A stretch of DNA of 64,000 nucleotides, taken from Isochrysis galbana. Lineage: Eukaryota; Haptophyta; Isochrysidales; Isochrysidaceae. Each line of letters opens with the position of its first letter. Within the stretch, counting starts at the first letter, position 1. Below are positions 1-10,451 of this stretch, one piece after another. The position numbers were made by a program, and so were the translations under genes. The stretch is taken from assembly GCA_018136815.1 (NCBI GenBank), contig CM030934.1, positions 776,979-840,978 of the forward strand, given 5' to 3'. Under the pieces are notes generated by a model. The model saw only the letters and a list, made by a program, of their open reading frames with translations, was not told where the DNA came from and did not search any database.

Positions 1-610
1 GTCTCCAGCTCGCTCGCTCCCGCCCTCCGCTCGCTCCTCCCCTCCTTTCATCTCTCTCTCGTTGTACGTTATTATGAATTCGGTCCCCCTCCTCCGCCTC
101 CTCTCCTCCTGGTGAGTTCTTCACTCTCTCCTCCGTGTGGCCGCTGCGCGCGAAAGCGTCGCATGACCGAACCGTAACAACCTTAGAATCATAAAGGGGC
201 CTCTTTTATCCTTTACAGCAGTCTACTCACTCGCCTCTCTGCTGACTAGAGCTCTACTGACTACTGACTACTCTACTACTCTATCTATACCCTACCCCTC
301 GTTGCCAAAATTCTGACATTGGTAAAGTCTGGCGTTCCGCTCTCTTCCCCGCCCCTCCGGGACTCTCAGCCCCCCTCCCCCTGGCGAGGGGGAGATCGCC
401 CTCCCGTCCCCTCCGCTCCGCTTCATCTCGACACGTTGTGCAAACCCCGCGATATTGGATAAATCGTGCTGTTTAAGTGAATGCCGCGAGCTTGTCGCCC
501 GAACGCGATTCCAGCGGAGAGCCCTCGTGTATACTGTATTGATATTGAGTTATATCGTATATATATTGAAAAGACAAAGGGCAGAGTTTCCCGCCTTTAT
601 CCGTCAAGAC
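1..610. other. CT-rich non-coding stretch
   Basis: Mostly pyrimidine-rich sequence with CTC/CTT runs and short 'ctact' repeats around 240-290. I see no convincing coding frame before the ATG at 611. It could be the 5' flank or leader of the small frame at 611-865, but no core promoter motif is clear. Confidence 0.4.
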
Positions 611-865
611 ATGTCGGAAGCTCCGCCCTTGGAGGCAGCTCAAGAGGCGACCACACCCGACCACACAGCCACAGACACGTACGCACCACCAAGCAAGAAG
701 GAGCAAGCATCGCGGGAGGCCGCCATATCCGTGCTCACGGGACGATTCTGCTCGGTAAGGCAGGCCCTGCAGCAGTCAACGCTCTCCGAGGCGAGCGAGT
801 ACTGCACGTACAAAATTTTGAAAGAGCTGAAGGCCGACCCCGCTGCGCGCGCACTCATCCCCTGA
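611..865 (+). CDS. Small hypothetical protein, 84 aa
   Basis: An ATG at 611 opens an 84-codon frame ending in TGA at 865. The frame is also open upstream to 455 but has no earlier ATG. The product starts acidic and Thr/Pro/Ala-rich, then has a helical-looking segment (residues ~35-80) with SREAAISVLTGRF and YKILKELKADP. There is no signal peptide, membrane helix or recognised domain. The helical stretch looks protein-like rather than random. It could be one exon of a larger gene or a chance frame; I do not recognise a family. Confidence 0.3.
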   Translation: MSEAPPLEAAQEATTPDHTATDTYAPPSKKEQASREAAISVLTGRFCSVRQALQQSTLSEASEYCTYKILKELKADPAARALIP

Positions 866-1589
866 AGCAAATCATCTTTACCTCCCATTCAACCTTAGCT
901 CTCCCCATAGACCAACTCTGCAGAGCTTGTCTTCGTTCACTTTTGCTGCCACATTCAGCATGCGGTGCTGCACTCGGACGATCCGCTCACGCGGGAGGAG
1001 TTTTTTTTAGCCCTTTTGAGCCGTATGTTGACAAATTGGGCCGTTGGATGGCAAAATCACGCTTCGTCGTCACTTAAGGTCTCAAAGAGGGCAATCAAAG
1101 CAACATTTCATCTCCTGGGGACCATAGGTGGAAGAGCTTTCCAATGGGGGTATCAGCCACCTCTTTCATTTCAAGGACAAACTGTGATTTGACCCGACGC
1201 CCCGTGAAGTATGTCACAAAACTTGGTATTGCTGAGGGAATGGTGCCTTACTTAGTGCCCTTGGAACATTAAAAGAGGATATGCATGAGGTAACCAACAA
1301 AAGCCAAGCAGGTTTAGGCAAAACAAGCACTTTGTGCTCGCGCTCTCACCTAGCGAAGTTTGTCCTTACTTCAAGGACTCGTCCTTAATTAAAAGCGAGG
1401 TACCTTGCTTATTTATCCGTTCACATCCACGGCCCATGCCGGAGGCGGTGACGAGCAGCATCGCCAGGATGGCACCGCTCATGCCCTCCTCCGTGTGTTC
1501 GCAGAACTTGAGGGCTGGGCTCCGGATCTCCTCGTAGGTGCGGTGACCGAGTCGCTTGGCGTCCCGTGAGATATCTCTCTAATACTGGA

Positions 1590-1785
1590 CGTGAGTTACG
1601 AGTTAACGTCGCCGACGCGGCGATAAGCGATAAGTTCCAGCGTGAATTTTGAATCGAACCCAGGACGGGATGACGGAAGATGTAGAGGTTTGGGGTCAGT
1701 GTTGACCACCGTAATCGCGATCGTGTGGTCGTCATGCCTACGGCCTTCAGATGGGCAGGAATAAATAGGAATACAACATGCGAAA
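1590..1785 (-). mobile_element. Ty3/Gypsy relic: LTR tip joined to pol fragment
   Basis: Read on the minus strand, about 1765-1735 matches the start of the Gypsy LTR found at 46055 (word 'gcccatctgaaggc'). It runs directly into a pol-derived frame containing DHTIAITVVNTDPKPLHLPS and YRRVGDVNS. The large element at 33.6-47.5 kb has the counterpart DHTIAVTVANTDPKPLHLPS just before its RT domain. The LTR tip and the pre-RT linker are kilobases apart in the intact element, so this copy has a large internal deletion. It is a relic with no coding capacity. Confidence 0.75.
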
Positions 1786-2461
1786 AAGACACCGCGGTTC
1801 TCTGCGTTCGTATTTGCCACCATGAAATAATTAGCTTCCGAAACTTTGCATATGCTCTTATAATAGCATGAGACACCCTTTCGAGCATACACATTGACTT
1901 TTGGATGCAATTATGAAAAGTCATTTTCCCGTCCCCACCTCTATGTGAGTGTGCGTTTGATAGTTGATCGTAGTGTGGAGAATTGTAATTAGTAAGAGGC
2001 ATTTTTGCCGGTTCTGTTGCGTAGAGAGCGCGATCGATGGCGTCGCTCTCTCTCCTCTCGGTCGCCCTGGTCACAGCGATGGTGCCAGGGCGATAATTGA
2101 TTATTATTTTAATTTTTAAAGTATAGACATGGAAGTGCCAGTTTTGGGTGCAATAACCGCTCGCATTGCTGTCATGGAGATTGCTCGGCTTGCAAAAGTC
2201 GCCCTTATTGCGCAAGAATGCAGAGACCAGTCCCACAAGGCCAGCGCCAGCAGGAGTGCCGTTGCCAACTCCGTGTCACCAACCTCATGTGCCGGCTGTG
2301 TGCTGGCCAAGAGACAACAAGTGGCTTTCACCTGCCATCTCTTGTGCTTAAGAGACAAGGCTGCCGCAGCTAGCGAGTTTCAAGTAGTAAGCCTTACTTG
2401 CAGTCATACAACCGGAAGTTGAATTGCGCTTTCTTCTTCATATATCTACTTGTAGAGGCCG
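1786..2461. other. Non-coding or unresolved stretch
   Basis: Moderately AT-rich intergenic DNA. Short minus-strand segments around 2116-2358 contain several Cys codons and could be further exons of the Cys-rich gene at 2462-2839, but splice sites cannot be fixed. No other feature seen. Confidence 0.25.
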
Positions 2462-2839
2462 TCAGCGGCACCAGCTCGGCCATCCCTGTTTGAAGTTACA
2501 CCACACACATTCTAGCGTGAGAGCCTGACAGCATATTTCGCCGAGCCGGCGAGCGCCCTCGTCGGCGTGGCAGAAGGAGAGGCAGTCTCGCGTGCAGATG
2601 AGCGGCCCTCCTGTGACGGGGTCGCAAGAGCACGAGGAGGGCATGCAACCGCCGCACTCGAGGGGCGCTCCGCTGTCTGCGAGGCCGGTGCATTCCTCGT
2701 TGCTCTCGCAGAAGACGGTCGAAGAGGGCGGCCACACCCACTCATCGCACAGCCCTCGCTCGTCAGGAGCGGTACCGACCAGCTCGACCGAAGAGCCCAG
2801 AACGCGTCCACCCAGCAGCACCAGCCACGCGAGCCGCAT
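2462..2839 (-). CDS. Putative secreted Cys-rich protein
   Basis: The minus-strand ATG at 2839 begins MRLAWLVLLGGRVLG, a good signal peptide (short basic start, hydrophobic core, small residues). The mature part has about a dozen Cys spaced like a small disulfide-bonded domain, including CGGC, CSC, CTRDC, SFC and a CC pair near ICCQ. The frame runs 125 codons to a stop at 2462. The last ~20 codons look less protein-like, so the true exon may end near 2534 and splice onward. The family is not recognised; an extracellular or wall-associated role is inferred only from signal peptide plus cysteines. Choosing the Met at 2839 rather than the in-frame Met further upstream puts the signal peptide at the N-terminus. 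Confidence 0.45.
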   Translation of the reverse strand: MRLAWLVLLGGRVLGSSVELVGTAPDERGLCDEWVWPPSSTVFCESNEECTGLADSGAPLECGGCMPSSCSCDPVTGGPLICTRDCLSFCHADEGARRLGEICCQALTLECVWCNFKQGWPSWCR

Positions 2840-3487
2840 CGGAAAGAGTTCTGTTGTTCTTTCCCCCAACTCGCTCAGCTCTTCCCTGTCTGCCCGCGCG
2901 CACTCTTCTCTCGAGTGCCCCTCCTTGTTGACGGGGGCCGGCCGCGAGTTCCTTCCTCCTTTTTCCCGGTTAGGAGTATTATGAGTGCCGGAGAGAGTTC
3001 TCTGGAGTAAAGAGTAAAGTACCATGTGTACAAGTACTAGTACAAGAATTCTACTAGGATAAATAGGAGGAGAGAGACTCTCCCACCTCGTCTCCTCGAA
3101 CTCATATATCCTCAGCTGCCTTCATGTGAAGAAGGGAAGGAAGAAGAGGAGAGGGGAGGGAGGACATAGAGCCAGGGGCCGGGGGGGCTTCCCATATTGG
3201 AGAGAATCTGCTAAATCTAATCATAATCACTCTGTCACTCTCACTCTCCACTCTCACTCATCACGTACTCCTATCGCCTCCTCGTCCGTTCTTCTACTCT
3301 GCGATTCCCGCGGAGGCGCAACGACGATTAACATGAGTTTCGTCGCGGTTTCAGTGAATGAAAAGAAGAGAACGAATGGCACGTCTCACGTCTCGCTTTC
3401 GCTTTCGCTTCTCGTTTCTCGTTCCTCGTCGCTTGCTCATCGACTCATCGAATGTCTGGAAGGTTGAAGGTCTCTCTGCACAGCGCT
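2840..3487. other. Intergenic stretch with CT-rich tracts
   Basis: Contains 'cactctcactctcc' type runs near 3230-3260. The segment around 3280-3430 ('gattcccgcggaggcgcaacga', 'gtgaatgaaaagaagagaacga') resembles part of the Gypsy 5' repeat near 34240-34330, so it is probably a diverged LTR/leader relic. No gene seen. Confidence 0.35.
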
Positions 3488-3489
3488 AG

Positions 3490-3580
3490 GGCGGTCAAAC
3501 AGCTATTTTAACTTCTAAGGGTGAAAATTGACCAAGTCAAGATTGAGGATTCATTACGAGATCTTTGGATATGGTGACCG
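3490..3580 (+). mobile_element. 5'-end fragment of TIR element family
   Basis: The sequence 'tagggcggtcaaacag' followed by 'taacttctaagggtgaaaatt' and 'accaagtcaagattgagg' matches the left end of the 2-kb TIR elements at 19168 and 60445. Similarity fades after about 90 bp and no right end follows. This is a truncated, diverged copy. Confidence 0.7.
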
Positions 3581-3744
3581 GATAGGTGTAACTAGCACGT
3601 ATCCGGTGCCCTTTGGGCCCTAGACCCCCCACGGTAGCCCCCACAGCGATGCGTAACCAGAAAACGCGCAAATTGGCCAGAAATCACTATCGCGGAGGGC
3701 CGACGTCCGACTCGAGCGCGGGCGAGCGTCGGGCCGCTAATCGA

Positions 3745-4290
3745 CGCGTCCCCAGCGCAGCGTGCCTCGGCCAGCCACAGCCATGCGCGTAGGCTGCCAG
3801 GTGCGCCTCCTACTGCCCCCCATGCCCCCCGCCGCCTCATCGCAAATCGCCCCCTCGCGTCCCTCGCTAGCGCGCCAACGGAGGGGTCCCGGAGCGCCCG
3901 AGTTAGGTGTGCGCCCGGGCGCGCTGCGAAGGCTTTCTTCGCCATCAGCCCGGTGTCCGGGCCAGCCAGGACACTGAATGAGCAGAATCCGCCGCGCCAG
4001 CGACGCCAATCGCGCCAGCCGCGCGCCGGTGCCTCGTCGCAATCCACCCCCGGCGGCATTCAAACGCGCTCACGCACGGCCCCGAGGGGCCCGGAGCGCC
4101 CATTTCGAAGCCGCGACCGGGCGCGCTGCGAGGCCCTTCTTGCTCATTAGCCCGGTGTGCGGGCCAGCCAAGGCACCAAATGACAAAGTGCCGCCGGGAC
4201 CGCGCCGCCAATCGCGCCCGCCGCGCGCTGGAACCTCGTCGAAGTCTGCGACCATTCGCCCCGCATGCGCGCTAACGCGCCGCCGCGAGG
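3745..4290. repeat. Diverged tandem repeat, ~202-bp period
   Basis: Two GC-rich units sit head to tail. 'cccggtgtccgggccagcca' near 3949 recurs as 'cccggtgtgcgggccagcca' near 4151. The flanking 'ggcccggagcgccc'-like and 'gcgctgcgaaggc'-like words recur in the same order at the same offset. A third, weaker unit may lie before 3880. Long open frames occur on both strands here, but they follow the repeat and GC bias and are not taken as genes. Confidence 0.65.
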
Positions 4291-4311
4291 GGCCAACAGT
4301 TCATCAGCTCC

Positions 4312-4500
4312 GTGGCGAAGGCCCTTGGTCGCCCTTACCGCACTGCCCCCAAGGCTCCGTATACGCTTTACGCCCTCCGCGACCACGAGACCATGACGGT
4401 GCAGGCGAAAGATCAGCTAAGCGAGTGGAACGGCCTCTGCGGCGATTGCAAGAAGAAGTACGGCAAGCCGCGCACTCGCGCTAGTGCTGTGCAGGTGTGA
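4312..4500 (+). other. Short protein-like segment, 62 codons
   Basis: An open frame directly after the tandem repeat reads like real protein: YTLYALRDHETMTV, AKDQLSEWNGLCGDCKKKYG and a basic tail. The only in-frame ATG is at 4393, leaving 35 residues, so the whole may be an exon whose upstream part is lost. The paired Cys (CGDC) could be half of a zinc site. No family recognised; an exon relic or a transposon-derived piece are both possible. Confidence 0.3.
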
Positions 4501-4842
4501 AGGGTTTGCAATTATCGCAAGTGCAGCCTAGGTGTGGAGTTTCGATTATTCGGGTAGAGGTCTCTGGGGACAGCACGGTATGGTATATTAATGAGTTTTG
4601 GGGAGTGAATTTGTGTCTGCGCGAGAACCCGATTCGGCGGCGAGAAGAGCGCGCCGTGGGCTGCGTGCAGGGCGCATGGCGAGTGACCTGCAGCTACCAC
4701 GCGGCGCCTGCAGCTGGCCCTTTTCTATTATTATCTCTGCAATTGGCCCCTTTTATGATAGCGTTTTCATCCATAACGTTAGCGTTATGGCCTACGCATC
4801 GAATTAATCATCTGCTGCCCTCTTGAGGTGAGGACCTTACCC

Positions 4843-5240
4843 TTTGGCAGGCTAATGGCTAAACCGCCACCATTTCCATTTCCACCCCCAGAGGGGGGCC
4901 ATGGCGCGCGCAGGCATCGCACGCCCGTAGGAGAACGAAGAGAACGACGGGAAAAGAACGAAAAAAAAACGACACGTTCTGACACACAAAAAGGTAATAC
5001 TCACGCTTGTTTACGGTATGTTTTCAGCCCGACACCCCGAGCGACATACGAATGCCGCGAAAGCGCGGCGTTACTTGAAAAGGACGCGAGAAGAGGGGGC
5101 CGAGACCTCCCACGGGCACGAAGTGTCACATGCAACAGGCGTTTACGTTTGTTTTGCCACAGGAACACCACACCAGCAGGTCTGCCCCAGCTCACCCCCT
5201 GCACTTGGCCCGTTGTAGTGCACGCGGCCCCCCCCCCCGA
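4843..5240 (-). repeat. Dispersed repeat, copy 1 (partner near 49100-49430)
   Basis: The reverse complement contains 'gttcctgtggcaaa', 'gtaaacgcct', 'ttcgttct' and 'gttctcttcgttctcct' in the same order and spacing as 49120-49400 on the plus strand. Both copies have a frame with the shared pattern VFLWQ..K.KRLL...R..G.SRPP. Conservation at the amino-acid level suggests decay of a coding repeat, perhaps the 3' part of a LINE, since the second copy lies directly after a LINE RT fragment. Confidence 0.6.
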
Positions 5241-5279
5241 TACCAAAGACAAAGGAATGAAGGGGGTAGTGTAAGGGAG

Positions 5280-5900
5280 TGAGTAAACTGGGGTATAGGC
5301 GATGTCGTTAGTGAGTACCGTGAGTACGTGGACCCTTATAGCTAACGTGAGTAGCCCGAATCTTCAGTTGTTATATATATACATCTATCCTCTACTATCC
5401 ACTATCCTCTATCCTCTATTTCTATTTGCAAGTATTATAATTATTAAATAGTTATAGTTATAGTTATAGTTTTACACCAACACCAAGGTGGAAGTGGAGG
5501 GGTGCCGGCATGCCGCATGCCGGCCACAAAATTTATTTGGTCACGAAATACAAAATAAAAATATATAACTAAACACTAAACCTCAGGTTGCACGGTTGCA
5601 CCCTAGATAGGAAATAAAACATAAAATTACTACTAATAGTACTAGTACGTATACGTATATGTACCGTGTACCGTGTTTGGCTGGAAAGCTGGAGTGGAGA
5701 GGCCAAAGACATATATTAGTATATAGTATAATAATAATAATAATAATATCATACATTATTTGGCGGTATTTGAAGCGCGTCTTGCTTGGTTTGTAGGTTG
5801 TAGGCCTGCCTCCAATTGCAATGTATTTGGGCGGAGGCCAAGTACCATAGACAATAGGTTGAAGTTGAGGTTGAGCAACCAACAACCAAAGACGACGAAC
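5280..5900. other. AT-rich intergenic DNA with short repeats
   Basis: Holds 'ctatcctctactatcc' repeats (5385-5420), 'tatagttatagttatag' (5450-5472), a perfect inverted repeat around 5509-5525 (gccggcatg / catgccggc) and an 'aataataataataataat' microsatellite near 5728-5748. Composition differs sharply from the GC-rich surroundings. No coding evidence. Confidence 0.5.
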
Positions 5901-5908
5901 ATGAAAAT

Positions 5909-6430
5909 GTGTCCTGCTTTTTTACTGACGACGGAAACACGTTTTATTGTAGTAGTCTCTGTTTGCGAGTCGCGGGAAGACGTCAGAGAAGTGAGAGATC
6001 AAGATCAGAGGTGGCGAGATCAAGATCAGAGGTGGCGAGATCCAGATCGTCAGGCGTGCCGTCGAACTCACGCCACCTCTCGGCCAAGGCTCCCCGGTCA
6101 GGCCGTAAGTTGCAGAAGCTTGTTGACTCTTTCTGCGGATCAGAAATGCATCCGAGATTATCAAGATTCGCCGCGGTACTCTTGCACAAAGCTTCGCAGG
6201 TGGAGGCGCTTGTATCCTTGCCGCCACTGACTTCCGCTCATCAACCCATCGAGGAGATCGCTCGGGCTCAAATCCCCGAGCTGCTTGCAGACACTCGGCG
6301 GAGGGTCGTTGCGGCCCTGGTCCTCGAACATTGTTGTGGAAGAGCCTTCTCCAAGGGCCTGCGGCCTTCGGCTGCCCTCGCCAATGTTCGGCAAACGTCA
6401 TCGAAGCCCATCACCCGCGTCGACAAGACT
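5909..6430 (+). CDS. Possible coding segment, family unknown
   Basis: A plus-strand frame beginning at 5909 passes a 21-bp tandem repeat (Arg/Ser-rich product) and then, about 6091-6430, encodes a helical, protein-like stretch including KLQKLVDSFCGSE, FAAVLLHKASQVEALVSL and RRRVVAALVLEHC. The frame stays open to 6871, but beyond 6440 it only translates poly-C and CT tracts, so I end the call there. No domain recognised. It could be an exon of a gene whose other exons are not visible, or the 5' neighbour of the HSF gene. Confidence 0.3.
5997..6051 (+). repeat. 21-bp tandem repeat, about 2.5 copies
   Basis: The unit 'gatcaagatcagaggtggcga' occurs twice exactly, followed by a partial third 'gatccagatcg'. 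The period is a multiple of three, so an overlapping frame is kept open. Confidence 0.85.
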
Positions 6431-6439
6431 CTCCCAACT

Positions 6440-7010
6440 TCTCCCCTGCCTCCGTCGAAGTCCGCCGCCTTCCCCCCCCCCCCCCCCCTCTTTCCGGCAC
6501 GGCGCACCCCGCTGGGAGGGGCGGGAGAAAGGTACAGAAGAGATGGAGGGCGAGGACTGAAGAGAGTTGGGGGGGGGGGGGGGGGGGGGGGGGAAGCTCT
6601 CCGTCCCTCCCGCTCCCCCCCCCCCTCCCCTTTCGAGATCCAAGGCCGCTCTCTTCCCCCTTCTCTCTCTCTCTCTCTCTCCCTCTTTGGCCACAGCTCG
6701 CCACCTTCTCTACCGCTGCCGAGCTTCCATGACGCGCCACGAGCAGCCACCGCTCCCCCGCCCCCCCCACGCCCCTCCCCCTCCCCCCTCCCCCCCCCCT
6801 CTCTCTCTCTCTCCCACCCGTCTCTCTCCCCTTTTGCCCCTGCTGTCTCCTCGACGGGCTCACCACTCTAACCCGCCACACTCCCATCTCTTCTCTCTCT
6901 CTAGTGCTTTCTCCCTCTCCCATTCCCTCTCTCTCTCCCTCTCCCTCCCTCACTCCCTCACTCACTCACTCACCATTATCTCTCTCTTCTGTCTCTACAC
7001 CCCCTCCTTC
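6440..7010. repeat. Poly-C/poly-G and CT low-complexity block
   Basis: Long C runs near 6472-6488, a G run of more than 20 near 6571-6593, and CT dinucleotide tracts near 6663-6683, 6800 and 6900-6965. The block lies just upstream of the HSF gene and may be its promoter or 5' leader. Frames of up to 216 codons here are compositional artefacts. Confidence 0.7.
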
Positions 7011-7284
7011 TCTCCTCGCTGCTACTTGTGCGTGTGTCGCTCGCTCCTCTCTCCAGTCCTGCGGTGGGGCCCGCCACCTTCCCCCACACTCCCCAAGGGC
7101 GCGCCACGCGTGGGCCAAGCACGGTGCACACACAGAGCGACGAGGGTCCCTCACACGCGGCCAGCACAGACCACGCCTCCCCACCCCGCCCACCCCGTTC
7201 TTCTTCCCTCTCCCTGATCCGAAGAGCGACGACGCTGCTTCACACGCAAAGCACACTGTACCCGGACTCACGCCCTTCGCACCG

Positions 7285-8120
7285 ATGGTCGACCACTTGG
7301 ACCTGGATAAGGTGAGCGGACCGAAATGTGGCGCTTTGCTAGCCGCGCATCCTGGCAGGACGATGCGGGCGCTGGCGCGAGAGAGGCGACCAGCGAACGT
7401 ATGGCCTACTCGCTCGCAGGTGGCACCTTTCCTCATTAAGTTGTTCGAGATCGTGTCGTCGCCCGCGTCCGACGACCTCGTGTGCTGGAGTGAGCATGGA
7501 GAATCGTTCAAGATCGTTGATCGCACCAAGTTTGCCCAGGTCCGTCCGCGCCTGCCAGCCAGCACCGCAGCTGGGTCGGACACTGGCTGAGACGGCTCGC
7601 CTGCGCGTGGCCACCCATCAGATGTTCCTCCACCCACCCACCCCTTCCCGTGCGGCAGGATGTACTGCCTCTCTACTTCAAGCACGATAACCTGCGTTCT
7701 TTCATCCGGCAACTCAACATTTACGGCTTCCAACGATGTCAGAATGCCTCTGGGCGAGACCGCACCATGGAGTTTTTTCATCCAATGTTCACGAGAAATG
7801 GCATGCGCAACCTCAAGGACATCAAACGCGGTAACCAGAGCAAGAAACACGACGCTTCGGAGGAGGTTGTAGTTGACGAGCCTGAACATACGCAGACAAA
7901 GAAGCAACGCATCGACTATTCGGCCTTCAAGATGGACGTGGCACGCCTGCAGAAGAATCTCGAGGAGTTTGAATACGATTTGAAGCAGCACACATTGCAG
8001 GTGCAACAAAAGTTGACCAACATCCTCACGGCGCTGGACGAGACGGCAGTCCAACCTCGCGGGCAGGGAGGCAGCGGGGTACGAGGGATCGGGTCAAACG
8101 ATCTCCCCTCATTGATATAA
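7285..8120 (+). CDS. Heat shock transcription factor (HSF family), 3 exons
   Basis: Exons 7285-7311, 7420-7539 and 7659-8120 join in phase to 202 codons, with GT-AG introns of 108 and 119 bp. Residues ~10-107 form an HSF DNA-binding domain: VAPFLIKLFEIV, then VCWSEHGESFKIVD, then the recognition-helix block LPLYFKHDNLRSFIRQLNIY followed by GFQRC, and a wing ending in FFHPMFTRNGM. Residues ~150-195 look like a short heptad segment (ARLQKNLEEFEYDLKQ) for oligomerisation. The protein is small for an HSF; no separate activation domain is evident. Expected role: nuclear factor binding inverted nGAAn elements under heat or proteotoxic stress. Both introns lie within or next to the DNA-binding domain. 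Confidence 0.9.
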
Positions 8121-9100
8121 GTAGCTTGAGCGTGTGGTGACGTTGATGTCTCCGCCATCGCAAGATGGCCCCTAGGCAATTGAGTGATGACCAGCGGCCT
8201 CCATGTTAGAAAGAAACATTCGCTTCTGGTATGATGAAGCACGAGCTTACGACAGCCGACGTACTTTCGATGATGGCTCCACCATGTTTCTATCGGTGGG
8301 AGGATCACCCGCCTCCAATGTACTTCTCCTATCCACTCGATGTGCTTCTTTCAATGTGCCTGTCGCCATGCTTTTTGCAGACAAGCATGGGTACACCATG
8401 ATGTGTTTGCCCAATCAGTCTTCGTCACATTTCGATCCTCATGCCAGCTTGAAGTTCTTGGCCTCGTCGAGTCCCAGATGCTCCAGCGCTCATCGATCGG
8501 AGAACAACTGGTCTCGAATCCACGATCCACGTCCAGAGCTGATCCGATTCACCGACACCGAGCACCTACTCGTGACGAACGCCAAGAGCTAAGATGTCGA
8601 TGAGCTTTTACTCTCGAATCTTCTGACGGCTGCACGGCCGGAACGGCATGTCGCTGCTAGATCGCTCCTACCCCTCCCGCATGCTCCCAAACTAGCCGTT
8701 CAGGCATGCAGCCCGATAAAGCTGCATGCATGACGCAAAGACGTCACCCTCGCAACAGACAATGCCGGGATGGCCATTTTTACAATTGTCTAAAATCGTC
8801 GCGTTCGTGTGTGAACTGAGACGAGTGACTGCTTGCAATTGCGTTGTGGAAATATGCCCGCCCATAGATTTAGCCTTGTGACATATTGTGACACGTTGTC
8901 CTTAGCTGTCCTGTGAGATTCTTGGCCTTGCGGCTTCTGTCTTCTTGTGCGTTCTGAATGTGCCGTGTTAGCTATGAGCTACCAACTCCGGCCACTCAAT
9001 GCAGCATGTACGGCCGACGTTGACGTGTCGGCGCAGGAGCACGAGAGGAGGCGAATAGGCATAGACGCGGTGAAAATCGAATAATATATGATGCTATATC
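8121..9100. other. Intergenic / 3' flank of HSF gene
   Basis: No convincing coding frame. A 129-codon frame at 8203-8592 has no domain or bias that sets it apart from chance. A short inverted-repeat-like 'gcatgca' cluster occurs near 8704-8732. Probably the HSF 3' UTR followed by intergenic DNA. Confidence 0.4.
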
Positions 9101-9205
9101 ACCAACTAAGTTTATACTTAGTTCGCCCATGGGGGGGCACGAGCCCCCGCCCCCTCTCTCTACTCCTCTCCTGCCATGGGGGAGGAACCACCCATGCTCT
9201 GTCGC
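9101..9205 (+). repeat. 'aactaagtttatactt' repeat family, copy 1
   Basis: Starts with 'aactaagtttatactta' at 9104, followed by 'gttcgcccatggggggg', 'cacgagcccc' and 'gccatgggggaggaaccaccca'. The same order of words occurs at 17672 and, inverted, at 18540-18736. The start word also recurs at 47974. It is a dispersed repeat of unknown class. Confidence 0.7.
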
Positions 9206-9836
9206 ATTCATCCTAGATGATGCGATTTCCAGGCTCTTATTTCCAGGTCCTTCGCCGTGCGGCCACACTGTGGAGCTCAGGCACTTCTAAGTTGGTAGGG
9301 TTCGCCCCTAGCGACCTAGAATCTAGAATTCGAGTTCTCGTTTCGTACCTTCTAGCCTGTTTGTCAGGTCTAGATTCCAGGTTTCCTCCTTTCGGGCAAT
9401 CTTGACCCAAAGGAGCCAGGTCGCCTGTCGCTCGCTACGCGCTTGTCTCAGGCTCTCGAGGTACCTTCAGGAGGCTTGTTTAGCTTCTTGCAAGGCTTGT
9501 TGTTTCTTGTATGGGTTCCGGTTCTTTCTTGGGACCTGCTAACTTTCGTTGTCGTCCAGGCCTGTTCTTCGTAGGTTCTGTTTGGCCTGGTTAGGGTTTC
9601 GTTGTCTTCTTGCGTTTGGCGTTCGCGTTGGCGTTCGGAAATTTCCTCTCACATTCCCTAGGTCCGCTACCCTTGGCTTGTAGGTCCTTGCTTCATTCTT
9701 CTCGGTCAAGGTATTTGGCGAGCGAGTCGGTTGCTCTATCCGCTCGAGATTTGAGGTTTAATTTGCCATCTCCCCTTGGAGATTGGTGAAGGTTCGCTTC
9801 TCAGGTGAGGGAATCTTTCCCCTTGATGCAAGTTAC
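9206..9836. other. Intergenic DNA upstream of the Copia element
   Basis: Moderate GC with repeated 'tctagaatct' and 'gtttcgt/gttcgcg' words but no coding frame or recognisable element ends. It ends in gttac (9832-9836), the left target duplication of the Copia composite. Confidence 0.4.
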
Positions 9837-10451
9837 TATCACAGAGTGCCGTCATCTGCCAACACAACCCATTGGTCCTTACCGATAGAATCGGCTTTAC
9901 CGATAACTTTGTCTGCCAGATTCCTTTTCATCAAGTCATCAGCCTCTTTCATCATGTGCACCACCTTCTGGACTCTTCTCTACATTATCATCTGCAGTCG
10001 ATGCACATCGAGTTCTTGGGGTTCCCGAGTCATTTGCACATCGACTTCTAGACCTCGCCTTCATCTTGGGGATCTCAGCTCACTCTAGATCGACTTAGTG
10101 CACCTAAGGAATCTCACCTTCATCAACACTCACGACGCTTCATCGGCTCATACTAAGGCAATACTCGCCAATTCCCTAAATCCTTGATTCCTTCTTTGTT
10201 CCCTCGCACGCCTTCCTGTTTGTCTCAGAGTATTATCCAAAGAACCGTGGTGGGGTATATGTAAGGGTTTGTGGGTGTGTGATCGTTGTAGAATCACCGT
10301 GCCCCAGGGGTATCTTGAGATCCCCAGTGCCCCCAGGTGTCCCAGGTTCTGACCTCTCTCTCACCCCTGTACCACTGTCTCTCTCACTGTCTGTCATGAC
10401 CCTACTGCTTTTTGTTGCCGCTCTGGCTGCTTCCTGGCATCCAGCGCGATA
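9837..10451 (+). repeat. Copia LTR 1
   Basis: 615 bp beginning tatcacagagtgccg and ending catccagcgcgata. It is preceded by the target duplication gttac and followed by tggagctcccacc, the expected position of the primer-binding site. Confidence 0.9.

Noticed and set aside
6398-7217. Overlapping frames of 98-228 codons on both strands (Pro-, Arg- or Gly-rich)
   Set aside because: They translate poly-C, poly-G and CT repeats; no domain, and equal openness on both strands is a composition effect.
6966-8054. 362-codon minus-strand frame opposite the HSF gene
   Set aside because: It is antisense to a gene with clear HSF motifs and a consistent splice pattern; no recognisable domain of its own.
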